Shown: positions 50,701-62,960 of the stretch, piece by piece
Numbering within the stretch: the stretch's first letter is position 1
Layout: every line of letters starts with the position of its first letter
Assembly (NCBI GenBank): GCA_013400155.1
Contig: VXBM01000058.1
Location: forward strand, 1,845,816-1,909,815
Reading direction: 5' to 3'
DNA from: Helopsaltes ochotensis
Taxonomy: Eukaryota; Chordata; Aves; Passeriformes; Locustellidae
DNA length: 64,000 nucleotides
Notes under the pieces: generated by a model
Databases searched by the model: none
Seen by the model: the letters and a program-made list of their open reading frames with translations, nothing else
What the model was told of the DNA's origin: nothing
Program-made: the position numbers and the translations under genes

Positions 50701-53700
50701 GTGTGTGCAACACTTTGCACCAGACATCAACATGAAAGAACAAAGGAACGCTGAGAAGGGAAAGGCGCAGCACTAGCACGGGTAGTCACGAGCAGCCTAT
50801 TTCTGTGCTTATGTGACTTTTTTCCTTTCCTCCCGTGTCAGTAGCAATTGTTCCCACTTCCAGCAGGTGAAGTCAGGGAGCAGCGGTTGTGAATTGGCCT
50901 TTCACTCCCTAGAGGGTGCCAGACACCCGCGTTCTGCAGCCCGCTGTGCTCCGGCATCCTTGCTAAGGGAAGGGCCGAGGAGGAGAAATGAGGTGCCTGA
51001 ATGGTTCGAGCACCTCTCCCACGGTCATAACTATGCACTCTGGTTCGTGGGGTTTTACTGACTGTAACTTGCTATGTTATGAGTCGTTTGTGTTGGTCAA
51101 GGATAGCTTTGTGAGAAGGAAACAATTTCAAGATGAAAAATCATTCAGGAGTTGTGCTGACCAGTTACTGCAGTAAATACCTGCTTTCCTGGGTCACTAG
51201 GGAGCAGCTGGTGGAAACTAAAGAATTACAAAGCCTGTGTATTCTGACTCCTAGTCACCCCCTCTGCTGTTTGAGACCTCAGTGTTTCTGCTATTTAACC
51301 ATTTTTGCAGCAACACTAGAAGATACAGTGGATGAATGTTTTGAAATGAGTGCAAGAGGGTATGTTATGAGTGGCACAGATGCTATTTATGGCATGTAGC
51401 ACCTGTGACTGCATAAGCTTTATTTGAAGTACATGTGGGATCCCCATGTGTCCTTTAAAGCATTTTTTTTTTCTCCTCCCTCAAAACGCATGGCAGCACT
51501 GGTTCAGCCCAGCCCTGCACAGCCTCCTGTCGGCCTCTGGGCTGGATGTGAAAGGTTGGGGACATAACCACTCTTTGGAAAGAGAAGAGAGGGCAGCTTC
51601 TTGAAGGTGGGTTCTTGTAGTCACCCAGACCTCCAGTGGGAGCGGAGAGAGAACAGGAGGTGTGTTGGAAATGCTGCCTCTGTGGCAGAGAGAGATGCCA
51701 CTCTAACGTGGTATCCTCCACCTTGCTTTAAGGCTGTACTCATAAGAACAAAGTGCATGGAAAGACCTGAGCCTATACTCGGGTATATGTACTTATAGCT
51801 TTTCCTCATGCATAAAATGTGCAAGGAAAAGAGCCCCATTACTGAGGGTTTGTCTCATTAAGCTGCCTGCCATGAAGACCATCTCCTGGAGTACTGCCCC
51901 TGTCTGATCTGGGTCTCGATGCTGATTCCTTGGGGACTGGTTAGGATTCCCCTGTTTGTTTTGAAGTAACAGAGCACAAGAGTCTTTCAAACTTGAGTGT
52001 GTTTTTTGCCTTCTGCTTTCTTTGCAAGTGCCTCCAAGCCTTTATGAAAACAAACACTGGAGACAAAGAGCTTTGCTAAGAAAATGTGTATCAGCTCTTT
52101 TTGTTTTGAAAGCGTGGGTGATAAATATCTATGTGTTTTATAATTTTCATATCTTGCTTCAAATGTTTATCTGCTACTTGTATGGACTAACTTAAGAGAA
52201 GTTTTACTATAAACTGTGGGTCTATGTGTGGACCTGTGAGTGACAGCCACTGGCCATTTAATTTAATTCTGTGCTGCTGGGGAGCTGCTCATCATCTGTA
52301 CCGGGATGTGATGTATGTGGTATGGTAACTTGTAATCGTGGCATGAGCCTTTTGATTTGTAACAGTGAGTTCTTATTTGTACTGCTATGCTGTCTTTAGT
52401 TCCTGCTAAGCTTGAGGCTCCTGTGGGCCAGACTAAACACACTGCTGTAAGCAGTTCTAGGCATGTTCATTTTGGTGGCTCCTGTGCTCACCTGCCACTG
52501 CTGCTTTCGGATTGTCACACTACAAGAGCTTCTGCGGAGCTTCTCAGTACATGTCACTCAAAAATACCATGGAGAGGCAGGTTTTCCAGATTAAATAAAC
52601 CCCAACCAAACAAAATGGTGCCTGTCATGCTGGCAGCTGAGAGGTCTCATGGCAAAGGGGGGTTCGAACCTGCAGCTATCCTCCTTGCTTGAGAACAACA
52701 CAGCCTCCTTTGGGGGTGGAAGGAGGATCAGTGTTGAATTTGACACTCCTCTCACTAAAGGATCTTCTCCAACGCTTTCCTTTCTGCCTTCCTCTTTAAA
52801 GCCCTCAGCTGAAGACCAAAATACCAGTAGGTTGTATCCTGTTTATTGTGATCGCAGGAATTCAAATGCCACAAAGAGAAAGGAAAATTAATGGAATAAA
52901 GTAAGCTGTGGGAAGGAAAACAGATTTTAATGTGGTGTGCTAATGAGGTATGAAATGGGTGTGTAAGAAAATGTTTGGTAGCATCTTTAGAAAGTCTTGC
53001 AGCCTGCAGAAACAGAAATAGAGGAATATCGTGGAAGAGAAATAGCCCAGTGCTTGGAGGAGAAGGAGTTTACTGTCTGCTACAGATTTAGTGTGAGAGA
53101 GAGTTTGCCTCTTCAGGCCCTGGCTGCCCTTTTGCAGAGCTGGCATCTCTTTCATGTGGAAGCTGGAATAGCTGTAAGCTCGAGGATACAGATGCCTTTG
53201 AACTCTGCTTTCTTATCATGGACTTTATAAGACATGGCAAGTGTGACTCACTTCTGTTCCTGCACAGCTCTGCTGCTACACAGACCCAGCCCCTGGAGCT
53301 GCTGACGACTGGGTCACTGAAGTCCTCTGGGTTAAATTGTCTTGCCTATCTAATTTTTTTTTTCCTTTTCTTCACTGAGTTGCTTTTAGTGGTCTCCTTC
53401 CCAGCCTGCCCCCATAAACCATCATGCTGGTGTTACATGTCTACATAGCATAGCTGAAACGAGTGGTGGGCAAGAATGGAGTGAGAGTGGGCAGTGGAAG
53501 GCTTCCAGTGTGCATATTCCTTAGCCCAGCATTGCTGCCAAAGCCTTAGTAGCGGGGAATTAAGGAGTTGCTTGCACAAAGAAGTATTTTGCTTCCCAGG
53601 GGGTTTCACTGAATTTTGTTTCTGGATTAAAGTGCTAATTAACACAAAATAGTGCTGAATGCTTCACTGTAAGAGTAACTAACACTGTTGATAACTGGTG

Positions 53701-54916
53701 TATAAACATAATGTATGCTAATGAGATCCCTACCTTTGTAAAACAAAGCTGTTGATACTCTGTGTGTGTCCAGGCATTTTTAGTGGGCTGGGAGGTTTCC
53801 TTTCCAATCATAGATCATGCCTCTGCGAGATTTCCTTAAAACAGAAGGGATTTTTTTAGCTCCTCAGTGGTTTCTTTTCCCCTGTGCATTAGCTGTTTTT
53901 CAGTTCTTGAATTTTGATCAAGAGCTGGAGGCTACTTTTAGCTGGCTTTGGCTTGTTAGTTTACTTGTTTTCAGACCAAGTGTCATTTTTCTCTCCAAAG
54001 GGCTGAAATGCCAAGATTGTGTCATTTCTACTTGTACCTAATAATAGCTTAATCCACAAATAATTGTAGTGAAATTACTAAGGCCACTGGCGGAGAATAG
54101 TGTGATCCAAAGACCTCTGGAATGAAGGGATTCTTCACTGAGAACCGAGTGAAGCTTTGGGTGGAGCCCTAGGGTGCTGTTCTGTGCACACGTGCCCACA
54201 CACGTGTGATAGTATTGGGCTGTGCTATGGAAACCAAATCTCAAAAAAGGGCTGCCAGCTCTCCCAGCTGGGCACTGGTGAGTGAAGGAGGATGCTGAAC
54301 AGACAGACAGGAGATGTGTTAGCAGCCCCCAAGGTAGCAGAGTAGTTGCCACAACAGCCAGCAACAGATGTTACCAGGACCTGACTGCTGCTGCTGGAAT
54401 TAGGGTAGGGATGGAGGTCTCCCAGCTGCCAAGTGCATCCTGTGTGTGGCCAAGGTGTCAGTGCAGCTCTGGAGTAGGCAGGGAGCTGATGAGAGCATAA
54501 ACAATAGCAGCAGCAGGATTGCTGGATTGGTGCAGGAATTACTCAGCTGTGCCACTGTGCCCTTGTAATCCCATTAGTAAAGTCAGACTGACAAGCACGA
54601 TAGGAGGAGGCCCCTCTGCAGGGTTTGCTGCTGGGGGGCAGGGACATCTCAACAGCGTGGGAAGGGGGTGCCAGGAGGATCCGAGGGGGAAGAGCAGGGT
54701 GGGTGCATTGGCAGGGCTGGGGCTCAGGTTGTGCAGAGCCTGCCAGTGCTGCTGTTTTCAACATGCACTTGAAGCTGTTTGCTCAAAAGAAATAAAGGCA
54801 AGAAATAATGGTGATGAGTTTGTTGCTATTAAAGGACAGATCTAAAGGCTTTACCTTTTCTGGGAAATGCTTTAATTTGAATTATAATGTCTTTTGCCAG
54901 ATTGCTGAGCAATTAA
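47778..54916 (+). other. Presumed intronic DNA, no exon recognised
   Basis: I find no supportable gene. Notable items inside are a 48-codon charged open frame on the minus strand next to the CR1 copy (47778-47921, see findings) and a T-rich run at 50568-50593. Open frames of 60-117 codons occur on both strands without recognisable products. Confidence 0.4.
50568..50593. repeat. Poly-T run with one C interruption
   Basis: Fourteen T, one C, then eleven T. On the minus strand this is an A-rich run that could be the tail of a retroposed sequence reading from the right-hand side, but I recognise no retroposon body beside it. It also creates a lysine run in two overlapping minus-strand frames, which is an artefact. 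Confidence 0.85.
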
Positions 54917-54934
54917 ACTCTACTTAAGTAGAGT
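54917..54934. repeat. 18-base perfect palindrome ACTCTACTTAAGTAGAGT
   Basis: The sequence equals its own reverse complement over 18 bases with no spacer. The core CTTAAG is flanked by symmetric CTCTA/TAGAG arms. It sits at the left edge of a 230-base AT-rich, repeat-free segment that looks like candidate conserved noncoding DNA. A palindrome this long without a spacer suggests a site for a dimeric DNA-binding protein, or may be chance. The TTAAGT core resembles NK2-type homeodomain sites, but the match is partial. Confidence 0.85.
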
Positions 54935-55950
54935 CTTACTTCCATGGAAAGTTTTCGGTGCAGTTCCTGGCTGAGATTGTGAAGAGGATATTATTTACGC
55001 ATATCTCATTAACAGATATTATAAAGTTGATTATGCCCCCGTGGGAATTGACGACAAAACTTTCATGGCCTTCATTAGAAATGAAAACCTTTAGATGCAA
55101 GGTAAATATGGTTTTGGGTGCACATATAATAAAGTTATACATATTAGCTTAAAAGCAGCTGCTCTGGAAACCCTATTGGAAATTCTTAGTTTTCCTAATG
55201 TGTAGGAGAAATCCATTTTCTGTAGGTATTTTTAGTGCTAACTTCCTCTCCTGTGCTATTATCTTACACGCTCTGCCATTAGTGCTCGCTGTGTTTCCAG
55301 GTCAGCCATGTGATTGCCGAGCATCCCTGCCTGCTCTTTGAATGACTTGCCAGGCAGGAGCCAGAGAGGCAAGTTGTTAGTGCTGGCTGCCAGCAGCAGC
55401 TTCTCCCAGTGTGGACCCTCTGATAACACAGAGAGACCCTCCCCTCTCACCCTGCTGGGAAAGGCCAGCACTGTGTGGTTCAGGGTGAGACCCTGCTCCT
55501 GTGGAGGTGTAAAGACGTTTCTCTGTGAGGGCAGAAGGTTGTGTGTAGGGACACAAAACAGCCCCACTGCTGAGAGGCATTTCAGAGCTACTGCTTCACC
55601 TTGAACCACTGTTGTTTTAGCATGAGCTGGATGAAGCACACAGATTTCTGCCTTTTTGCCACTTGTTACGTTTAGGACTCAAATGAACTTGCTGCTCTTC
55701 AGGAAATTGCAAGAAGTGGTGCGAACATTGTAGCCCAAATCCCTCTGTGAGCTTTTTTTCTGTGTGTGGTAAAAACCCCTTAGGCAAAGTGTTTTAAACC
55801 CAGCAGTGCTGATAATGAGCATTAATAACTTTCCAGATATTGGCTTTTTTGCTACGTATGACTTTTTTTAAAAGGTATTTAAACTGATCCAGGCAGTTGC
55901 TGTGGATGCCTCTGTGTGTGTTTAATGAACAGCTGGCTCTTTTGAACTGG
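54935..55950 (+). other. Noncoding segment upstream of the candidate exon
   Basis: The left part (to about 55150) is AT-rich and free of simple repeats. Frames of 64-68 codons on both strands reflect few stops rather than coding. The right part (55260-55640) is more GC-rich and has overlapping frames of 96 (+) and 126 (-) codons with no recognisable product. I see no splice-bounded exon. Confidence 0.4.
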
Positions 55951-55959
55951 GAATTTTAA

Positions 55960-56285
55960 TACTTTCAGTTCCATGAAACTGGAATCGGAGGAGGCGGATA
56001 ATTGTACAAGAGAGGGAGCGCATTTTCTCATGCGAATTCAGGAGCAGGGAGGGAGGGAGAGGAAAGCATCGTAATATTGCGTGTGTTTCTGTTTCAGTGG
56101 ATCAAATCTTTCCTCTGTCTGCATCCAAGCTATTTGGTTGTGATCAGATGATCAGAGCTCAAGGAAACGATTGGAGAGCGAGCTGGCTGCAGCTGCACTG
56201 TAGGCTGTTTTCAGGGACAAGGAGCCACTGTTTTTCAAACATAGCATAAACATAGAAGTTATTTTGTAGGCTTCAGGATGCAGAT
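55960..56285 (+). promoter_or_regulatory. Possible alternative promoter or 5' leader of the candidate exon
   Basis: The DNA just before the ATG at 56286 is richer in G and CpG than its surroundings. It holds 'ggaggaggcggataa' near 55986, and three GGG tracts at 56047-56057 that come close to a G-quadruplex. A pyrimidine-rich 'tgtttctgtttcag' ends at 56097 and would be a good splice acceptor. Two readings are possible. Transcription may start here, making an alternative first exon. Or an internal 5' noncoding exon may start at 56098 and carry 188 bases of leader before the ATG. There is no clear TATA box at a fixed distance. Confidence 0.35.
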
Positions 56286-56450
56286 ATGGGTTGTGCTGCC
56301 AGCATTGTTCTGCTCCAAGCCTTTCGTTCTGTGGTACAGAGGAACTGTCCACATATCTGCAGGCGCCGACGGCGAGAGGAGTTGTCACATGAAATTCTGC
56401 CGCTGGATAGCGATGATGAAATGAGCAGACCCAGGACTCTCATCATAATG
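56286..56450 (+). CDS. Candidate N-terminal coding exon with dual-acylation motif, gene not identified
   Basis: The frame starts at an ATG and gives 55 residues before a possible splice donor ATG|GTATGG (56451); unspliced it runs to a stop after 82 codons (56534). I do not recognise the protein. The start is informative: Met-Gly-Cys-Ala-Ala-Ser has Gly2 for N-myristoylation, Ser6 as the enzyme prefers, and Cys3 for palmitoylation. Residues 7-13 are hydrophobic. Cys21 and Cys25 lead into five arginines (26-30), a polybasic patch that would favour binding to the inner face of the plasma membrane. Residues 41-45 (DSDDE) are acidic, followed by MSRPRTLIIM. This order (acylation, basic patch, acidic stretch) is typical of alternative N-termini of peripheral membrane signalling or scaffold proteins. 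It would be one isoform-specific first exon of the gene starting at 31-32 kb, or of a separate gene continuing right. The donor has G at +5 but T at -2; AG|GTGACA at 56480 is a second option. The exon could still be chance, because only one acylation motif and one frame support it. Confidence 0.5.
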
Positions 56451-56534
56451 GTATGGTATACTTTAATCAAGAGAGAGGTGACAGAATTACAGATGTTCTG
56501 TGATTATGTTTTTCCTTTGACTGTATATTTGTAG

Positions 56535-59500
56535 AGAGCGTTGACAGGCAGTTTGTCAGTCTGGGTAGTTTGCTGGTAGATTTGCTGCATCTATAATGTT
56601 ACTTGATAGGTGAAGCTGTAAGCTACACATAAGCTCTGTGGAAAGTTAATGTTCTGTTATTTAATTGTTGGTGGGTTTTGTTTGTGAGATAGGCAGCATT
56701 GGAGCCGGTAGTGTGGTTGTGTTTTATTTCAGACTTGGAATTCCAAACAGCAGACAGCTTAGGAAATGTTTGCTAAGTCTGTTCATCATAAAAACAAAAA
56801 CAAATTCAAAAGCCAAGCCAAACAATAAAAAAAAAATCTTTGCTTGCACCCAGGATGCAGCTGGAATTCGTATTAAATTGTATGCAAATAAACTCCCATA
56901 TATCTTTGCTTCAAACTGTTTGCAGCAGTAAAATGTTTGCTGGATCACTGCTTTCCGATTTACTGAGTTGCCTCTGTTCTTTAATGAAGGGGGGCTTGAA
57001 AGGCTCTCAGTCTTCGAGTGTCATTTTCTTCCTGAACTAAATTTTTATTTTGTGATGGGAATATAATAAGCACTGTAGATTTATTAGAAATAAGTGACAG
57101 GGTTGTTTCTGATTATAAATCACTGTTTCAGAATGAGGAATACACTTACTGCCTAGTTACTGCTCTTCTTTGCCAAATACACATATGGTGAGCATTTCCA
57201 GAACCCTGGAGTGGTTTGCGTCTGAGGTGGCAATGATTTGTTACTCTCACTTGATAAAACCTACCAAGACACTGAAAATAGTATTTCTGTTAGCTTGTCA
57301 TGACACTCGTTTCTATCATTTAAGTGGTAGAGATTTGATGAAGTTCAAAGTGCACTCTCATGATTCTCTGATCCTACACAGGGCTGTAACTTAGTGGTAA
57401 AGGTTAACATTAGATAATTTAATAGCTGTCCTGAGCAGTTGTTTTGAATAGAGTATTGCTGCCCATGGAGAGGTGTGTGGTGCAGTCATGGCAACAATGG
57501 ACCCAATCTCAGCAGTGCTTTATGTATCAGGGTATTATCCAGTGCAGGGGGGAGTTGCATGGTCATAAGGAGGAAGAAAATTGATTTCATCATCTTGAAT
57601 CTGATGTTAAAGCTTCTTTTGCTCTAAAAGTATTTATATTGGTAAAATAAACTTTTTTCTTTCCACATAATGGTTAAATAAATGACCTCAACAGCATTTG
57701 AATGAATAAATGTCTCCTTCCTGATAGTAATTTCAAGCATGATGAAGTGAGAAATGTCTGGAAGCACATCTGAGTATGGATCATCTGTGTAACTTGCTTC
57801 AGTCCTTGGAACAAAAGGGTAGTCTTGGGTGTTGTGGCAGCAAACACTGTGCCAGCCTTGCCAAACCCAGAAATACTCATCAGCAGCTTGAGTTGTGCTT
57901 CTCTGTGCTCAGTCGTGTGAGATCAGGGCTCCAGGAGCAGAGGTCCCTGGGTGTCAGGGAGGCGAGGCTTTACCCTGCAGTGTGGAGGGAGCTGTGGAAG
58001 GAGAGGCATTCTGGTTGTGATGGTCTGTTACCTGATGCTGGATGTGGGCTCTGAGATGCCCTCAAACACATCCCCTGCTTGTATTACCAGGGGCTTAGGT
58101 TTTCCATGTCAGTGGTCAGTACACTGATGTTTGTCCTGCCAAAAGGCTGCCCTTCCCCAGGAGCTTTGTGGGATCATTTTCTCCCTCTCAGTCCTTTTGA
58201 GAAGAGGAGGAGGAGTGGTCCAGTCCTGTCCTGAGGCTGGGGTAGGTGCAGGCAGGCGCTTTGGAAGAAAGCTGCTGGGCAGAGGTTGACTTTGGACACA
58301 TCTTTCTCTTCAGGATGTGTATTAGTACCGTGCTTTTGTTTTGAAGCAGTTAATTGTGTAAGTATCTAAATGAATTTGCCAATAAACTTTACGTTAGGCT
58401 TAGGAATGATGTGGAGACCTGGCAAGCTGAGAAAAAAGTGCTGCTTCAGAGCATTTTGTGGCAGAATGGATGGTCCTGTTTCCACCTGAATTCATGTTAC
58501 TTGAAAGAGCAGCATGATAAAGAGAGCTGGAAACTACTGGGCCTTAATAAAACACAACAATGTTATGGTCGTAACAAATTAGTTTTTCCCCTGGGTCTGT
58601 TGTAGATCATTGAGGATTATGTCTGGATAATACAGTGGAGGCAACTCCGTAGAGAAGCAAAAGAGTGTTTGGTTCTCAATGTTGTTATGCACATTGTGCA
58701 TGTGCCAGGAGCTAAACTGATCCAGAGGAGATTCCCGAGTGCTCATGTCTGAGGGCAGTGAGTAACGGGAGTGCCTGAGAAGAGCGGCGAGGAAATCTCA
58801 AAATGCACAATACCAGAAGTACACCGATGGGCCTGGGTGTGATCGTTTGGCTCCTGTCAGCTGAAGATCTGGCACTCTGTCTCTTCATGCCTTCAGATGA
58901 AATGGTCTTCCTCTCTGTGGCTTGTGTGCAGCTGCCTGTATGTGCCCTACTGAAGGTGTGAGCCTTTGGTAGTGATTTCAGGAGACAAACTATGCCTTCT
59001 GTTCGAACAGCGTTTTGAAGTCACCAGGCTCTGCTGTCTCTTCTTGCAAGTTTTTCTGTCCTGTGTGTAGCAAAAGTAACATCTTGGTGTTGCCTTGATA
59101 CAGAAAGCAACCCTGAATCAGAGAGAACAGCAGTCTACCCTAAAGTGCTTCAAGTAAACAGCTCTAGGGATGTGCCCCATTTTCCTTTGTTAGTTACTGA
59201 AGAGGAGCATCCTGGTAGAATATTCTTCTAGGAATTGTTTTTGCCAGTGGCACTCCAAACAGGAGATGCTGATGCTGTGGGTGCGCCTATGAGAAAAGAA
59301 AGGAAGAAGTCCCAAGCGCAGCCTCCAGCTATCGCTTAATGGCTACCTACTAATCACTGTATGAAGCCTTTAGGCATCACAGCAGGTATTTCTGACATTC
59401 TGGTCCTTGCAGAAAGTGAGGATTGATGTCTTTATTCTGAGAATTTCTTTTTCTTCAGTTTGTTAGTTTAGAAATCTGGTTTTTCCCTTAGGCAAGACAG

Positions 59501-62500
59501 ATAAATCATTAGTTTTAGATCTTGACTGGATCCACAGAGCTGGGAGAGATGTTGGAAAGAGAAAACTGTAAATTCTGCCTGTAACTATTGCGTGTCATCT
59601 TCTCTTGGATGAAGTCCTGGAATTTGCCAGAGACATGCAAAGTAAGTGTCCAAACAACCTCTAATATGGTGTACAAGTTGAATCAATTTGTTCAGTGACA
59701 GTGAATTAATAGACCCTTGTGTTCTGTACCTTTAAGAGCATGTCTGCAAGAACTGGCTTTCAAAATAATTCTATGAGATGGTGAGGTTTGAGGTACTAAA
59801 AACCTTTCAAGAGTGAATGCAAATGGCTGTGCATGCTGTTTGCACAACAAAAAGGAGAAGAGGAAGATGCCTGAAGGAAGAAGATGAAGTACATGGATTA
59901 TGTAGAGCTGTTTGGTGTTTTAAGGGGGGCACTAACATTCAAGATGATGGCTTGCATTTAGAACTTGTGACTTGAAGTTGAGCTTTATCTACTAGGTCAT
60001 TCTTTGGGTTTTTTCATGCAATATATTACGAACTGTGGCAGCTGAGATTTGTGTGATAAGAGCGAAGTGTATTTGAGGATTTGATCCTTCTTTCCACTAC
60101 CCTCAGCTTTCCTGCCCTTGGTAATAAACTATATAAAAAAAGTAAAAATTTTTTTTCATTTTGAATAAAATGATGTAACTTGAGCGGACTTACTAGCTTG
60201 AACACAGCAATATTCACTTCATTAATGCTGCCCAAGCTGCTTCTCAGGCCACTTAGTTTGTAAATGGATTTCTACTCTTCTAAAAGCAGGCTCTGAGAAT
60301 TTTCCATCATCTAGTATTGAAGTTTACCTCCAGAACTGTGTTCCTTTTATTCTATGTGTTAATTTTCTACTTTTAGTTGAAATAATTTAGTGCGCTCATC
60401 CCATTTGTATGCATTTCTCTCCTGAAGGTCTGTACAATGCAAGTGCTATCAATGGGTGGCAGCTCTAGGAATTGCAGGACTCCTGACTCATAGCTTAATG
60501 TTTTTGAATGTGAGAATGTGTCTGTGTATTCTCAAATGGTGGGGAATTGCAGTGCCTTTTGGAGGCTCAACCCTGGGGAACAGAAGGATGTTCCCTTCCT
60601 GCAGTGTCTTGGAGGAGGGATTGTTTTTGCAAAGCAAGATTACCCGGGGCTGCAAAATGAAAAAAAAAAAAAAAAAAACCCCTCAAAATTTTCATGACTT
60701 CTTAGTTCAAGTCAGAAGCTTCAATGTGTAAGACATTTTTCAGCAACGATAAGCATATGGAGCTTTATTTGACCGTAACTTTCACTTCAGCACTTGACCT
60801 CAGCAGGAACAGAAACAGGCCCGGGTTTGAATAAATTAATAACATTTGAGTGTAAAGAGGAGAAGTAGTAAGTGATGCACGAAATGAAGTTCTGCCTCAG
60901 TCATTTTGGCCACTGTTCTTGTTACCTTTGCAGCTTCTTTGTGTGCTGTGCCCAGTGTCCCTCAGACCTGCGAGTGACCGCAGTGACTGCCAGCCCTTCC
61001 CCTGGGCACCAGGGACACTGTCCCTTGCTGGTCCTGGAAAGGATGTTGGGTTTGTTTTGGTATTTGCCCATTCAGACAGCAGCTGTGCCTCTGGGTAGAG
61101 TTTCTTATATACAGAGGGAAAAAATATGGGTCGGTTTTTATTCTGCAGTGTTGCAGTACCATGTAGTGTACGCATGTGGTTCAAGAAAAGCTGGTATTAA
61201 AAGTGGCCTTTTACAACTGAGCAAATCTTCTCCATCTGACTTTGGTACTCTGAGCAATGTTTTATATTGCTTTCACTTCTTATTAGTGTTGCAGCAATGT
61301 GTAGAGTATGACAGTGTGTGAAATGTAATTATTATGAATGTGTTAACCAAATTTTTTGTGACAGCTTATGAAGCGTGTGGGCTCAAAGCAATAAAGTGAT
61401 GAAAACATTCTCCTATATATGAGGAATCTCTTTTTTCCCTAGAAAAGAGAGAAGCAAGCTATTTATTTGTAAGCAATGCCTACCTGAAAGAGAAGGATAT
61501 AAATTAAAGAGACACAGAAAGTCTCTGTAAGTCTCAGTCCTTGGGAGCACTTCGGGAAGGTGATGTGTGGATTGGACAAAGATCCCAATTTAGGATGTGT
61601 GTTCAAAATACTACTTGAAAGAGAAGAAATTTGACCTATAGAAAGGCAGAGGAACTTGATTAAAGCCAAGAATACAAATAGAGAAACAAACCCACACAAG
61701 AAAAGCAGGAAAAGAACAAGTCAGGTTTTTCAGGCTTTGGCCATCTGCAGGCACAGTGCTGTGTCACAGGCACATACAGACAGAGCTATGCATGTACATG
61801 CTTGATTTGTTTGTCACAGTTTTGTCTGTGATGCTCTGCAGTTCTGCTTGGCTCCAGCTCTCGTGGGCTTTAGCAAATGCAAGCTTTCTGTATTTCCCTT
61901 CATCATTTTGCTCTTTGGATCATCATACAGAGGAAGGTAGGAGAGTTAAGAAGAAGATCCCAGTGATCTGTCTAGTCTAGGATTTTGGAGCTGAAGGAGC
62001 TGTGGTTGTAGAACCTGAAGCTCTGTACGTGGTGTGCTGTGCTCATACACCAAGTCAGCCATGAGCACAGATTTTGCATTTGTTTGTGTCTCTTCTGTGT
62101 TTATCACAATATTAAGTTCAAGTTAAATTTAATTAATTACAATGAAAAGATAAACTGAATAATAACTAAGATACTAACATCGATTTAAATGCCAAGTGCT
62201 CGACACAGGATGAACCACCTAAAATAACCACAGTAATATCTTTGAAATTCTGGAGACTTGATTTGAAATGCATTTCACACAGAATGTAGTAGAGGTATTT
62301 TCTTTCATGCTGTCAGTAAAACATGCATGTGTGTATTTGGAAGCAGCAGCCTTTAGGTATAATTTCAGAATAGTTCTCTGGGTATTTTAAAGCATGTCTT
62401 AGGCTCACAAGACTTTGTTTAAATAGTTTGGTCTTTGCTTACCCCAGTGAGGTTTTGGTACTGGGACGTGTGACTGCTGCTGGCACTGCACTGACCAGGC

Positions 62501-62600
62501 TGTGGGAGTGGGTTAGGTTGATGGTTAGCATCTGCAGAAATTACGTGACAACAGTGACACAGCCTGCTCAGTGTCCTGGCAGGAAGCAGGTGATCCCAGG
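56535..62600 (+). other. Presumed intronic DNA, no exon recognised
   Basis: No further exon of the candidate gene could be placed. The + strand remains T- and G-rich in the sampled line at 60001 (T 24, A 14, G 15, C 7). Open frames up to 149 codons (60872-61321) lack recognisable domains. Only a poly-A run at 60660 stands out. Confidence 0.4.
60660..60678. repeat. Poly-A run, 19 bases
   Basis: Nineteen consecutive A follow 'gctgcaaaatg' and end in 'cccctcaaaa'. It could be a retroposed tail or a simple homopolymer. I saw no recognisable element body to its left, so no insertion is claimed. Confidence 0.9.
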
Positions 62601-62679
62601 CTCCGTTACAAGGAGCCTGTCTCCGTTAGGTAGGGTTCACAGAATCCAGCATCCTCTGAGTTGAGCAGCCCTGTCCCTG

Positions 62680-62960
62680 CCCGTAGCTCGCAGGAGGCAG
62701 GCTGGGCAGCACCGGCAGTCTGTTGAGCCAGAGGAGCGCAGAGATCCCCTGCCGTGCTCCATTCACGCTCCCAGCAGGACGCAGGTGCTGGCACTGCGTT
62801 CCAGTGAGAGCATTCCCGCGGGGATCCGGGGAACTCCGGCCTGCGGTGGGCAGGGGGCCGGTGGCAGCAGGGACACGGCAGCGTGGTGGCAGCAGCACTC
62901 GCATCTGAACGTGCGCTCCCTGTCCTTGGCCCGGGCTCTGGCAGACTGGATCTCTCTGGC
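62680..62960. promoter_or_regulatory. Small CpG-rich block
   Basis: About 20 CpG dinucleotides occur in 280 bases, in a setting where CpG is otherwise rare. The block is GC-rich and includes 'cccgcggggatccgg'. It may be a second, short CpG island (alternative promoter, enhancer or GC-rich exon). A 198-codon minus-strand frame (62606-63202), the longest frame without N and with an ATG, overlaps it. GC-rich DNA is poor in stop codons and I recognise no domain, so I do not call that frame a gene. Confidence 0.45.
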
